From positions 1,488,001 to 1,552,000 of the forward strand of contig JABELC010000005.1 in NCBI GenBank assembly GCA_028455995.1: a DNA stretch of 64,000 nt, in the 5' to 3' direction. A model generated the notes under the pieces. That model did not search any database. It worked only from the letters and a program-made list of their open reading frames with translations, and was not told the DNA's origin. Within the stretch, counting starts at the first letter, position 1; each line of letters begins with the position of its first letter. Made by a program: the position numbers and the translations under genes. Origin of the DNA: Scleromitrula shiraiana. Lineage: Eukaryota; Ascomycota; Leotiomycetes; Helotiales; Sclerotiniaceae. Of the stretch, positions 12,517-24,383 are shown one piece after another.

Positions 12517-13459
12517 TTTCCTAAATGTATACATATAATTTCTCTCTTTTTCTTTTTTTGCTCGTTCACCCACGTATGTTCAGATCGATAACTTCTCAGA
12601 ATTACAAAAAATAATAAGATGGAATAAAATGATTCTTAGGATCCTGTCATCGGCCGACCGTAGCCTTTTAAAAATTCTTCACGGACAACCTTCCTTCATA
12701 TTATATCACAAAGGAGCACTCGCTCATTTGCTTACTTACATGGACAATAATCCGTGCCATAGAAATGCCAAGATAAGGAAGAGGGGCAAATGTTTAACGC
12801 ATGTACATAAAAGAACCTCAATGCTTTTTTCATGTACCATAAAGATTGCTATTTCCACAATTTTTCTCGAATTTTATATTTTATGATCGAGGAAGGGCAA
12901 ATTGAGAAAAATAGACGCGAGGTCTAAACGTTATGGGAATTGGAAAGATCAAAGATATTGATGGGTCCCAGACAAGTAGATGGTTGTTACACGGTCTGTG
13001 TCAAGGAGTTAGTTAGAGGTAGTTCGTTTTAGGTTTTTGGGCACGCATGGTATGCACGTAATCTTCCGTTTGCATATTTAGCGAGGAAATACCCTACTCC
13101 ACTTGAGTATTTGGGACCTTTGAGGTGGTATGTGGATATTTATTTAATTTTGAAAAGGCCAAGATTATTGGTAGGTTTTGGAAAGATATCGCGAGGGAAA
13201 TGCCATGATGCGGTGACAGTATAAGTGGGGAGGAAGAATGTTTGGACTGGCTTGGGAGACTCGCAATATTACGCGGTTACTGCTAGATTAACCCATCGCC
13301 TCATGATTTCTCAAACGTCTCAAGTATCAATGATAGAATTCTTTTCTTCTTGATAAGAAGTCGAACACGAAATGCCAAGATATGTGAATATTTGATGAGT
13401 CGTCATGATTGTTTTCGATGATTTTTTATTCCTTTTCGGTATTGAAATAGATTAAAGAA
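12517..13459. other. Intergenic region before the proA 3' end
   Basis: This is the promoter side of the secreted-protein gene plus the 3' flank of the gamma-glutamyl phosphate reductase gene. A short open frame at 12629-12886 (+) has a Lys/Arg-rich random look and I do not call it. Nothing else is visible. Confidence 0.5.
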
Positions 13460-14912
13460 CTATATCGAAACGTTTTCATGCTTGAACCTTTTTTGACCTG
13501 GACCTTCACCGTATTCAACGGACATTTGTCCATTGCCACGAATTTTGTACTTGTAGATCATAAGACCTTCTAAACCGACAGGTCCACGCGCATGGATCTT
13601 ATTGGTAGAGATACCTACTTCAGTTCCAAAACCAAATCGCATTCCGTCGGCCATACGAGTGGATGTATTCCAGAATGTTCCGGCAGAATCAACTCCTGAC
13701 ATGAATTGTTCGGCGAGAGTAGAAGATGAGGTAAGAATTGCATCGGTGTGGTGAGAACCGTGAGTGTTAATATGGGTGATGGCTTCGGTGATGCCAGAAA
13801 CTGTCTTAATGGCAAGCACAAGTGCCAAATGTTCCGTGTCGAAATCGCTTTCCGTTGCATCTTGGAGGAAGAGTCCTTGATGAGAAGGAAGTTTTGATAC
13901 GAGAGCTTGTTTACTGGTTGCGTCGCATCGCAACGAGACACCTTTCTCTAAGAGTGCTTCGGCAACCTTAGGGAGGATTGTCTCTAGAGAATCTTGCTCT
14001 ACCAGTAAAGTCTCGACGCTGTTGCATGCTGCAGGATATGAAGTCTTGGAATCAACCACAACTTTTGTCGCCATGGCTACGTCAGCAGTATGCTCAAGGT
14101 ATATTGAACAGAGACCATCCGCATGGCCCATAACTGGAATCTTTGTGGAAGATTTGATATATCTGACGAGTTCATTTGAACCTCTGGGAATGACGAGGTC
14201 GATATATTGGTCCAGTGATAATAGCTGTGGAATTACATCCCGTGTAGTAACGAGCTGTATAGCAGCTCCTGGTACTTCTGTAGATTCTAGGGCTGCTGAA
14301 ATCACTTTTGAAATTGCAATAAATGATTCGGTGGATTCTTTGCCGCCTATACAGAGTCAATTGTGCGGTCATGAGAAAATGAGGGTCATCTTACCCTTCA
14401 AGATAGCAGCATTTCCAGATTTGATAGCAAGTGATGCGATATTCGCAATAACTTCAGGTCGGGCTTCGAATATAATCAAAAGAACTCCTATTGGACATGA
14501 AACTCTTTCAAGATCTAATCCATCATCCAATCGTGCTCGTAAAGTAACTTTTCCAACTTTTCATAAGTGTCAGTAAACACGAATTTTCTTGTAAATATCA
14601 ATGTACCGTACCTGGATCTTCTAGATCTCTGACATCCAGAATACCTTTTAACATATCCTCCCATTTTCCTTTCTTTCCCAAATCCAATCTTGAGACTATA
14701 CTTAAGCTTAGACGACCATCTTCAGCTTCTTTCCTAGCCAGCTCGAGATCTCGTGCATTGGCTGTAAGAATTTCATCTTTGTTTTGTAAGAGTGCATCAT
14801 GTATAGCAGTCAAAGCCTGATTTCTTGCAGAGGTTGGAAGTGTAGCCAGAATATGAGATGCTGACTTTGCCCCGCTTGCAGCTTCTGCAGGGAGTGCGTT
14901 TGTTAAAGACAT
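13460..14912 (-). CDS. proA: Gamma-glutamyl phosphate reductase (proline biosynthesis)
   Basis: Reduces gamma-glutamyl phosphate to glutamate semialdehyde with NADPH, the second step of proline synthesis; equivalent to yeast Pro2. Exons are 14612-14912, 14395-14556 and 13460-14346, giving 449 residues, normal for the family. Seen in the translation: the EARPEVIANIASLAIKSGNA and ILKGGKES cofactor-binding region, PVMGHADGLCS, and the catalytic cysteine Cys262 in YPAACNSVETLLV. The C-terminus holds HARGPVGLEGL. The start is the first ATG; an upstream TTG in the same frame was ignored. Intron 1 (14557-14611) uses an AAG acceptor just after a CTGAC branch point and restores DPVGKVTL. Intron 2 (14347-14394) has a canonical TAG acceptor. 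The gene is divergent from CSN3, sharing a 523-bp promoter region. Confidence 0.96.
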
Positions 14913-15435
14913 TGGGACCAAAGTTCGTTTAGATTGATAAACGAGAACTCAGATCAATATTAAACAATTCGAATAGTAGAATCTTTGCAAGTCGAAGTCG
15001 TAATATAATTCATAAATTCTTTGTACTAAAGCGATGACTGGTTTTCATTTTGATGCTCACGTGATAGCGTAGATAAGCTATCAGGGGTGCCCCAGATATC
15101 AGAAAGTGGAAGCAGGAGCTTCAAGGCAACATCACAGCCTTTCGCATCATCTCCGTGTATTCACTCAATTCGATTTCAGAAATTATTTACAACAAAACGG
15201 AAGACAAAATACCCTGACAGCATATTCTCGAATTTTGGAGCTCCAGCTTTCAAATGCAATATCCTATAGAATTTGAATGGCATAATTAGACATCACAAAA
15301 CTCATCTAAAAGTCCACGAAAGCTTTACATTAATTAGTTTACCAACAACAAAAAATAAACAACGAAAAGCAAACAACAGATAACGAACGACAACTTCACA
15401 CATTCGGTTACGAACTTCCATAGTCTGCAGCCAAT
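14913..15435. promoter_or_regulatory. Shared divergent promoter region, proA / CSN3
   Basis: 523 bp between two divergent start codons. No gene fits inside. I see no unambiguous TATA box. Confidence 0.5.
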
Positions 15436-17004
15436 ATGGATAGCCTTCTACCGCGAATGCTTTCTTTCCCTCGCCATCCTCCTCCTCCCCATCCAATTTC
15501 CGATCAACAATACCACGATGAAATCAAATCGCAGATTGAAACCATGAAGAAGATACCCGAGAAGAGTTTGTTGCAAAAGACATCAGGTGGAGAGAGTCCC
15601 TTAGATGTGAGAGTTGATGTTTATATTTAATGTGTTCATGAGCTGATATTTGTGGCAGGTTATCAACCCCGCTCTAAATACAGTGCCATACATCTTCATT
15701 CTGTTGGCTCATATTAGGAATGAGAAGAACATCGATTATGATGAATTATGGGCCAAGATGACAGGATTCTTGTGCAGCTTTGATGGAAGGCAGATTCGAT
15801 ATCTTGGCCCACAGTTAATGAGTGTTCTAGATGCTATGGGGAATCTTGCTCGATCAACTAGACAGGTGTGAAGCAATATTCTCTGAATGCGAGAAACAAA
15901 CATGCTAATATCAAGTAGCCAGCCGCCGCAATACCATCACTTCGAGAAGCCATACTTCGAGTGGACCCTTCTGGATCTGTACTTACTACGACACATCTAT
16001 TCCTTGTCAAATTAATACTTGAGACACGAGCATACGACGCTGCCACAACAATCATTGATAAGCCTATACTATATTTGCCGGCCAAAGAGAGCATATCGTA
16101 CACGAAGTTTCCTTGTGAAGTCGACCTTGCGCCAAGTTCTTACATTACCTCGACGTCTGGTTTAACGAACAAAATAAAGCCTATCGATGTGTTGGAATAT
16201 TTCTTCTTCAGTGGAATGATTTATATCGGCTTACAAAGATGGGAGGCTGCATTCGAGATGTTAGAGAACGCTGTCACATATCCATCAAAAGATTCTGGCG
16301 TCAGTCTTGTTATGACTGAAGCCTACAAGAAATGGCTACTTGTAGGCCTCCTTCTAGAAGGAAAAGTTGTTCAACTCCCAAAAACTACTTCATCCACAGC
16401 TGCGAAAGTTTATCACGTCATCGCCAAACCATACGAGACTGTAGCTAGCATCTTCGAGACAGGTTCCGCCTCACGTCTCAAGTCCGAGATCGAACACGGT
16501 CAGCAGTTATGGGACGAGGACGGCAACACAGGTCTCATACTTTCTGTCCTAACCGCCTTCCAAAAAGCGCAGGTTCGTAATCTTGCTAATGTTTACTCGA
16601 AAATTGGGGTACCAGAAGTGAATAGCCTTACAACAAGCGCAGAGACTGGACTCAAATTAACCTCGGTGCAGAAAGCAGAAGATCTAATTCAAAGCATGGT
16701 TGTTGACGGATCCTTACCTGCAACCATGATTCGAGATCAATCTGGTCAAACTGTACTCAACTTTGCACCATCTGGTCCTATTCTCTCCGAGGCACAAATA
16801 CAGAGAGAGTTGGTAGCATCTACCCAACAAATTCAGAATCTAGCGGCGCAAATCAAAGTCACAGATCGGATATTGACACATGATAAAAGATACATTGAGT
16901 CTGCCCAGAAGGCAAAGAAGAATGCGAAGGCTGGAGTAGCAGATGTAAATATGGATTGGAATTCGGCAATGGAGGATGAAGATATCATGACGGAAATGTA
17001 TTGA
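15436..17004 (+). CDS. csn3: COP9 signalosome complex subunit 3
   Basis: A PCI-domain subunit of the COP9 signalosome, the cullin deneddylase that in filamentous fungi links ubiquitin ligase control to development. Exons 15436-15606, 15659-15865 and 15919-17004 give 487 residues. The N-terminal half is helical-repeat-like, with HLFLVKLILETRAYDAA and DVLEYFFFSGMIYIGLQRW segments. The second half, around AFQKAQVRNLANVYSKI to TMIRDQSGQTVLNF, matches the PCI winged-helix region. A Lys-rich then acidic tail ends the protein. Both introns are about 52 bp with GTGAGA/GTGTGA donors and CAG/TAG acceptors. 26S proteasome subunit Rpn3 is the nearest alternative, but the overall length and tail fit CSN3. 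Confidence 0.88.
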
Positions 17005-17565
17005 TTTTTACGTTCACGGAGAGATTTCGTGGGTCGATCTAAAGGGAGGGGGATATGTTTGGGAATTTTGCTTTCCTATCAGACACAGCAAATGCTTCTC
17101 GAAGAGATCGAAAGCAAATGAACGGCACACATGCGCATGAGGCATATTTATGGGGTAGCATAAGCACTGCATTAGGAAGATGGTAATGGCGTCTATGAAG
17201 ATATGACAGGTATGATACTACGAGATAGAGTGTTTTTACACGCTATGAGAACGAAGATAATGAATAAAGAAAATCAAGCAAGCAAGCAGCATGCGGTATT
17301 TCTGATCATGATAATTTTTTGCTAAATCTACGTGCTATCTCTCCTATTCATCATGTGCAAATATCTGCAATTGGCTATCTACAATAATAAGATAACCACC
17401 CTTGTAACGCCGCGCCTTCATTCTCGTATCATGAAGCGAATCTTCCTCTCCATAAATTTATCATGATAATACTTTAATCAATAATCATTAGAAATTCTTA
17501 CTTCTGCTTCAGCTAAATTTACAGTCCCCAACTCAATCATGACAGTATTTCCATGTGCATATTCT
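17005..17565. other. Convergent 3' flanks of CSN3 and RPA1
   Basis: 561 bp between two facing stop codons, expected to hold both 3' UTRs. An AATAAAGAAA-like motif near 17263 is a possible plus-strand poly(A) signal. No gene seen. Confidence 0.5.
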
Positions 17566-19605
17566 CTAATCAAGGTTGTATGCCTTGATCAGCTCAGCCA
17601 ATTTCAGAGCATCCGCGCTGTAGTTCACAGGAGTAGCTCCCAGAATTTGGTATCGTACTCTGTAGACAAACGTTAGCCATTTGGTCCATAAGACATGGAA
17701 CATAAAACATACCTTGATTGCTCCTGATAAGTATCAGTCTTCGCCCTACATCTAAAGGTCATCATTTTGCAGTTGGCCTCTTCAAACACCTTTTCCGCGC
17801 CTGCCGGATCGTTCTCTTTCAAATCCATCAGCTCATCTGCACTCTTCCCCATAACCAGTTTTCCTACATCGTCAAATCCAGACAACCATAATTGACCAGT
17901 GTGATCGTTGACGTTCAATGACATGATGTAGCGATATTGGGGTCTTGGGTGCGAAATATTGCATTTCTCACAGCGCCATGTACCATCTCCCATATCAGTG
18001 ACTTTCTTGCTGCAATTTTCGCTCATACATGCCGCATAGCAGAAATTGTCTTGCTTGATGTAAACGACGGTTGCCCTAACAGAAAAGTAATCAGGTTCTT
18101 CCTCAGACATTCCAAGATTTTCATCACGGACTTGGGCCACTGTCTTAAGCACTTCTTGACGACCACCCGCAGCTCCTGCTCCAGACATGTTGGAATGAGA
18201 ACTGAAGTTTTCAGTGCGGCCTTGTGCATCGTACCATCCCTTGAGCTTGTGGGCTTCTTGAATGTCAGGGTCGAATGCCATAGTCCCAGAAGACAGTAAG
18301 CTTAGACTTCGGCCACCGAAGTCAGATACTTTGACGCCCTTGAAAGCTATGACGGATTCGGGGTTTGCATCAAAAGTAGTAGCGATCTTTCCCCAGATAG
18401 TTAATCTGACGGAATATCCACTATCATCAACCAATGTCAATTCTCTTTTGTCATACGGCTTTTGGGTTGTTTTGGATATGATTTGTTGAGTTTCGTCGAC
18501 GTCTTTTAGTACAGCGATGAGATCAACTGTGGTATTGGGATCGATCGTCTGTAACGTTTGAATGTCGGTGAAGTTGTATCTCACCTGGGGAACATTGTCT
18601 TGATCTTCGGCTTTCTCAACCAAAGTATCTCGCTCGAACACAAGTTCATATTCGTTATTCAAGGTTGAGAATTGCTTCTTTGCAATATTTACTTTGCAAG
18701 GACTGGTAATATAATAGACCTGGCCCACCTGGAAAACCTCATATAAAGCATCGCATTGTTCGCCGAAACCCGTTGCCTTGATCTCTCCACTTTCATCTAA
18801 GAGATTAACACTGAAGAGTTTGCCTTCACTGTTTGGCTTCTGCCAAGTTCTGATATCAGATTTTGTCGTTACTCGAGCCTTAATAGTCCATTTGTGTCCG
18901 TACGGTGATAAGGATTCAATCGGATATATAGTAGCATGAGATGATGAGCTGGATGGTCCCGTTCGAGATGGAAGTGCGCGATCGTGAGCGGCAAGTTGTT
19001 GAGGCTGGGGCTTGTTGTTTCCGTAGAAGCCAGTTCCAGCAATCGTTGTATTATTTGATTTGGTATCCCCTTCCTCTAAGACCTTTACCCCAACCGGTTC
19101 TCCAATCTTTTCTAGTATTCCAAGGTTTTCGATAACTTCGAGATCAAGAATAATCAAAATTCTAGTAATGTTAGCTCTGATCCACCAAGTTAAAAATTAG
19201 GTGCACCAACTTTTTGCCCTTCACTGAATTTGCTTGATATGATTTCAGACGAATAAAACATCCTTTGATGAGTTTACCCTCATGAATAACATGATTTGCC
19301 TCTGTATTGGAGTGAGCGGGGTAATCCATTCTTGAGATGAGTTGTACTTACGAGTGGCAAGCATACATTGCACGAAATTCTCAATATCGCTCAGAACAAG
19401 CCTGTATCTTTCAGGTTGTCCTTCGCTACCCGAGCCCAGAGCCTTGACCTGAACTACCTGGCATATTGGTACAGGAAACTCACTGTCGAGACGATGAGGT
19501 TCATTGATGATTGCGCTGCCTTAAGGTTAGCAACAGTAAAGTTATTCACAGATTATGGCCTCACTTTAAGGCCCCTTGAGTGATCGTAGCTTTTGCAGCC
19601 TCCAT
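17566..19605 (-). CDS. rfa1: Replication protein A large subunit (RPA70)
   Basis: The largest subunit of the heterotrimeric single-strand DNA-binding factor used in replication, repair and recombination. Five exons: 19565-19605, 19352-19515, 19211-19301, 17713-19161 and 17566-17659, 612 residues. The N-terminal OB fold starts at MEAAKATITQGALNAI. A linker with NNTTIAGTGFYGN follows, then DBD-A and DBD-B (WTIKARVTTKSDIRTW, NVNIAKKQFSTLNNEYEL-like strands). The zinc ribbon of DBD-C is visible as a four-cysteine set in CMSENC and WRCEKC. The C-terminus VRYQILGATP is supplied by a short last exon. The 53-bp intron before it is easy to miss because its frame stays open for 15 codons. Intron 3 has a weak GTTGGT donor but restores KGKKILIILDLEV. 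The gene is divergent from the hydrolase gene 322 bp away. Confidence 0.95.
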
Positions 19606-19927
19606 ATTTCCCTATGGCAATGTGTATATCGAATCGTGGTATTTGAAAATGACTATTGACTTATCGACTTTTTGGATTTTATGAGAAGTCGCGTCTTGTT
19701 GCGTGTAAATTGATTTTGGTTTTACGCGTCTTAGGAACGTGCACACAGCAAGGTTCTGCCTAGATTATAACGCTAACCAACCTAGGGTATACCCGTGACA
19801 CCCCGCCCGCTGGGATTCCGCCCTTCTATTGCCAAGCCTGCCATCAATCCTACCTCCCTTTTAGTTTAAATCCATCAACTTTATCAACAAACAATATCAA
19901 CGATACAATTATATGATAAATCACAAC
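19606..19927. promoter_or_regulatory. Divergent promoter region, RPA1 / hydrolase
   Basis: 322 bp between divergent start codons. It contains two ACGCGT-like or near-ACGCGT motifs around 19692 and 19725. ACGCGT is the MluI cell-cycle box that controls replication genes in yeasts; here I see the partial forms CGCGTC and TACGCGTC. The role is inference. Confidence 0.35.
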
Positions 19928-21019
19928 ATGGCCGACGAAACCGCCACAAAAGCTCCAGAAAATGATGCAATGGAAGATACCCAAAATGTCCCTCAAGAGG
20001 AAGCAAGCCTCTTTCCAGGAGATACACCAGCGCAAAGTGGTGCTAGTTTGGGCGTAGGTGGATGAGGAATGTATGGCTGATGAGCATTACTAACTTTTAT
20101 CAAGGAGCACTGCGTGAAAGATAGACCCACTCGTTAGTTAATTTGCTCTATTTGGCCTACATAGTTCTTTCTAACAGAGACAGCCTCTGGTCAAGGTCCA
20201 TCCGGGGAAATCACCCAACTTGGAGGGGTTGATACTTATATTTCAAAACCCAACGACTACCCCCATTCCCCATCGAAACTTCTACTACTCCTCACTGGAG
20301 CTACCGGCATTCACTCCAACAACAACCAGATACAAGCGGATAAGTTTGCTAGTGAAGGATTCCTAGTTGTTATGCCAGATATGTTTTCGAATGACCCATT
20401 GCCCGGCTCTACAACATACTCGGAGGAGAAAGATCCATCTCTGATCGAAAAACTAAAGCTCCGTGCAGCAGAAACGGCGAAGAGCTTCTTGGCAGATATG
20501 TGGCTCGCAAGACAAACGCCTGAGAAGATCATGCCTATCATACACAAAGTTATTGAAGCAGCAAAAGACGAGTTCGCAGATGCTGTTGCAGGTGGCGGGG
20601 GAATATACTCTGCGGGCTATTGCCTTGGCGGAAGAATGACTTTGCTGCTCGCAGGAGACAAGCCAGATACCGCTCACTGGGGTCAACAGGCAAAGGACGA
20701 AGAAGCAGGCGTGGCCAAGCAGGGTCCATACATCAAAGCCGGAGCTATTGCTCATGCAACATTAGTTAGTAAGGAAGACTGGGAAGGTACCAAAGCTCCA
20801 CTGTCATTTGTTTGCGTTGAGGAAGATCAATTGTTTTCTGATGATGTTCGTGAGGCTGGCGAGAAATACCTGAACGAGAATAACGTAGAACACCAGTTCA
20901 AGACCTATACTGGTGTTCCTCATGGTTTTGCGGTAATAGGAGATTATGAAGCGCTGAATATTAAGCAGGCACAAGCTGAGGCATACGATCAGATGTCAGC
21001 ATGGTTGAAAGCACATTGA
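19928..21019 (+). CDS. Dienelactone hydrolase family protein
   Basis: A cytosolic alpha/beta hydrolase of the fungal DLH/AIM2-like group; the physiological substrate is usually unknown. Exons 19928-20053, 20105-20132 and 20178-21019 give 331 residues. The 28-bp middle exon encodes EHCVKDRPT, a conserved start of the domain that is lost if only one intron is assumed. The catalytic triad is visible: Cys200 in AGYCLGGRM, Asp268 in VEEDQLF and His300 in GVPHGFAV. Residues 1-42 are an acidic, low-complexity extension. Intron 1 uses an AAG acceptor after a perfect TACTAAC branch point; intron 2 ends in CAG. Cysteine hydrolase chemistry is typical of the family; the specific reaction is not assigned. 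Confidence 0.9.
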
Positions 21020-21350
21020 ATTTGGCGTTGCTTTTGGAAGCGCTGGGCGTTAGGTGGTATGGTGACTTGCAACTACAAGTCAAGCTTTGGCCCTTTGTTA
21101 GTATGGCAATACAATCAAGATATTTACAAGGCAATTTCTGATTTCGCCAAAATGTGATGTCAATTGGTGGCTCATGTTGAAGATGTGTTTGAAAGGTTGG
21201 ATGGCCAGAAAGGCCACAATATGGGTATCTTATTCGCACATCTCAATATCCAGCTTCACCCTATCATAATTACGTTCAAAGACCAATTTCTTGTCTCATT
21301 GGTTCTTGCATCTTACACGAGGATCCCGCTCCTCAAAGTCCACTTCTGTC
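21020..21350. other. Convergent 3' flanks of hydrolase and oxidoreductase genes
   Basis: About 330 bp between two facing stop codons; presumably both 3' UTRs. No gene or repeat seen. Confidence 0.5.
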
Positions 21351-22461
21351 TTAAGAAATAGTACAGATAATCTTCCCTTTACTGGTATTCTTTTCCATCA
21401 ATTGATGCGCCTCAATCACCTTCTCCCAAGGTAGTACGCTGTCAACAAAAATCTTGAAAGTTCCATCCTCGAACTTGGGTAGATACTCCTCCAATTTATT
21501 CCGCAGCTTCCCTTGATAATCCACGTCCCTGCTTCTCAAACTGCTACCCTCAAATCTCACCCTCTTCGCGATGAAGGCCTTCATATCAACGTCTTTAAGC
21601 TTCGTGCCACTCATGGCACCCAGATGTACAATTCTACAATCTTTTGCTGCGACATCCAAATTTCCTTGGAAGTAGTTTGCACCAACAAAATCAATCACAA
21701 TGTCAACCCCCTTTCCATTGGTAGCAGCCAAAATCTCCTTCGCCCAATCTTGTGTTTTGTAATTAAATCCCGTGGTGGCACCCAGTTCATTTACACAGAA
21801 ATCGATCTTCTCCTGCGATCCAGCCGTAACATAAATTGCCGAGGCCCCTGAATTCTTCGCCAACTGGATGCCAGCAATCGACACCGAGGATGCACCCGCA
21901 TGCCAAAGGATTGATTTACCTTCAGAAAACTCGCCAATCAAGTACATGGCTTGAGTGGCGGTTATCCAGGTCTCGGGTACACCAGCTGCTTCCTCCCAGC
22001 TCAAATGATGGGGTTTCTTTAACAGCATATGTGTGCTGACTGCAATATATTCTGCATAAGCTCCTCCATATGCTAGGCCAAAAACTTCGCCTCCGACTTG
22101 AAATCCTTCTTTAACATTGTCTCCGAGGCTCTCAATCGTACCACTGAACTCTACACCGAGGGTTTTCGGAGCTTGGGGTGGTAGCGGATAAAGTCCCTCG
22201 CGTTGCAGGAGATCCATACGATTGAGACCGAATGCTTTGATTTTTACTATCGCTTCGCCTTCCGATGGAGTGGGCTTAGGGGTGGAATCATTGATGTATA
22301 GCGCATCTGCATGGCCAGTGCCATTTTTAATATCTGTGAATGCTTTCGTTAGATCGAGGAGGTTCGTAAAGTGTGTGTTATTCCTCCTGATTTTTTCAAT
22401 ACAAACGTAAAAGATAAGAACGAAAAGTATACTTACCAACTGCGCGCATTGTTTTACTCAT
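21351..22461 (-). CDS. PIG3-like quinone oxidoreductase (zinc-free MDR family)
   Basis: An NADPH-dependent medium-chain reductase resembling human PIG3 (TP53I3). The start MSKTMRAVDIKNGTG is split by a 103-bp intron (22334-22436; GTAAGT donor, CAG acceptor) after 25 bases of coding sequence. A reading without the intron begins at a TTG inside it and is rejected. 335 residues. N-terminal GroES-like fold with KIKAFGLNRMDLLQREG and LGVEFSGTIESLG; nucleotide-binding fold with HAGASSVSIAGIQLAK; later DIVIDFVGANYF. The usual second and third glycines of the GASGVG motif are Ser and Ser here, so cofactor preference may differ, although this could be normal for fungal members. No structural zinc cysteines are seen. 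Confidence 0.93.
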
Positions 22462-23281
22462 TGTGAATCTGTGAGTTTGGTTTTATGGATATACTGAGTA
22501 GAAGGGGATGATGCTATTTGAGGAATGCCAAGTGGTGGGGCTACCGATGACGATTGCGGGGCCTTGAAATTTGATAAGATAAAAACGAATTGCTTATAAA
22601 TCTACATAGTACTTCCCGTACTTACTATAATTTATAATCCATCAAGTGAATGGTAATGACACTAGGTACTGTATGGTGTGGTGTGTATTTTGTTTTGGCA
22701 AAAATGTGGCCAGCTAGAATATCTGTCGCCGATGAGGGGTGCTTTGAGTGCATGCATGCACAATGATTATTAAGATGAATAATACATATGAAATAGAATT
22801 GGATCAATAAATATTTTGTTTGGTTACATATAAAATATCACCATTATAAAGTTTTATATGCATGCACAATGATTATTAAGATGAACAATGCATATTTTGA
22901 TATTCTACCGACGAGATGGAATTGGATCAACGGATATGGAGTTTCGCATGCATGCACAGTGATTATTAAGATGAACAATGTATATTTTGGTATTCTACCG
23001 ACGAAATAGAATTGGATCAACGGATATTTTGTTTAGCTACATACAAAGCATCACCGTCATAGAGTTTCCGCATTCGTGGATAGAAAGGCGGGGTATACTG
23101 TACGGGGAACCAAGACAAAGCCCCCAAATGAGATAGATATATTGGCCGACTCTATCGTTCCCTTTGCCCCTTCTCCCCCCTCGTTTCCACATCTTATCAT
23201 TAATTCTACAACCGAATATAGGATCTTATACCACCACCTCATTTAGATTGAACAGATTAGACCCAAAACAGCCTACATAAA
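22462..23281. promoter_or_regulatory. Divergent intergenic region between oxidoreductase and ketoreductase
   Basis: 820 bp between divergent genes. The middle is taken up by a three-copy degenerate tandem repeat (22750-23071, listed separately). The remaining flanks should hold both promoters. Confidence 0.5.
22750..23071. repeat. Three-copy degenerate direct repeat with RIP-like differences
   Basis: Units start at about 22750, 22859 and 22946, each with a TGCATGCA-like palindrome followed by CAATGATTATTAAGATGAA (CAGTG in the third). The third unit is the fullest. The first lacks the middle block (TATTCTACCGACGA) and the second lacks the tail block (TTTTGTTT..TACATA). Where units 1 and 3 align in the tail, nearly every difference is C to T or G to A, such as AGCTACATAC against GGTTACATAT and ACCGTCAT against ACCATTAT. 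Confidence 0.85.
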
Positions 23282-24383
23282 ATGGGAAATTGGTTTAATC
23301 CGGATTCTGGGAAAGGGCAGACCATTCTGGTCACAGGTGGTAATGGATTTGTGGCAGCTGCCATCTTGAATGCATTTCTATCTCGAGGTTACAATGTCCG
23401 AACTACGGTTCGTAGTGCAGAAAAGGGGGAGACTTTGAAAAATAACTACAGCAAATACGAAGGCCAACTCTCGTATGCCATTGTCAAGGATATTACTGAA
23501 GACTCGGCTTTTGACGAAGCCGTCAAGTCTGTTGATGGCGTGAGTTAACCCTCCTTTTTCACGGAGCCCATTCATTGACGAATATAAGGTAATTCATGCA
23601 GCATCTCCTTTCGTCTTGAATGTCGAGGACAACGAACGCGATCTTCTCATTCCTGCTGTCAAGGGCACAACATCTATCTTGCGAGCCGTTCAAAATAATG
23701 CTCCACAAGTCACCCGTGTTGTCATAATTTCCTCGTTCGCTTCCATCTTGGATATGGACAAAGGTCTTCGCCCAGGCTATGTTTATAGTGAATCTGATTG
23801 GAATCCTATCACTTATGACGAGGCATCTAACCCTAATACATCGGGCGCAGTTGCCTATTGCGCATCCAAAGCTTTTGCCGAAAAGGCCGCATTTGATTTT
23901 GTGAAGCAGAATAAGCCTAACTTCAATATAACCACAATCTGTCCACCAATGGTTTATGGACCAGCCGCACAGGTTATCTCATCTCTCGATCATCTCAACA
24001 CTTCATCAGCCGATATCTACCGCCTAATGAATGGCTCCGTGAAAAGTGTACCTGATACTACCTTTTATGCGTTTGTGGATGTACGTGATTTAGGCGAAAT
24101 TCATGCTCGAGCTTATGAGTCCCCTAAAGCTGCTGGTCAGAGATACATTACTGCTTCTGGTGGATATACATACGCTCAAGTATGCCAAATCATTAGGAAG
24201 CAATTTCCTCAACTGAAGGACAAAACACCAGAACCAGAGACAAGTGACTTTCCAAACGTGTACGGTGTCAATAATGAGAAGGCGAGGAAGGAGCTAGGAA
24301 TGAATTTTAGGGATCTAGAGACGACAATCAATGACCAAGTTGTTCAGTTCTTGAGTTTGGAAAAGAAGTTGGGGAAAAATTGA
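23282..24383 (+). CDS. NAD(P)-dependent ketoreductase, GRE2/dihydroflavonol-reductase-like
   Basis: An extended short-chain dehydrogenase of the group that includes yeast Gre2 methylglyoxal/isovaleraldehyde reductase and plant dihydroflavonol reductases. Exons 23282-23539 and 23589-24383, 350 residues. TGGNGFVA near residue 20 is the dinucleotide-binding motif, and TTVRSAEK suggests NADPH preference. The catalytic Tyr176 and Lys180 sit in AYCASKAFAEKAAF, and Ser in IISSFAS. Splicing the 49-bp intron with an AAG acceptor restores VDGVIHAASPFV. The substrate is unknown; aldehydes or small ketones are usual for the family. Confidence 0.92.

Noticed and set aside
22437..22439. Start of the quinone oxidoreductase at a TTG inside an intron
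   Set aside because: Splicing 22334-22436 gives a proper ATG and the conserved MRAVDI start. The intron-derived N-terminus is an artefact.
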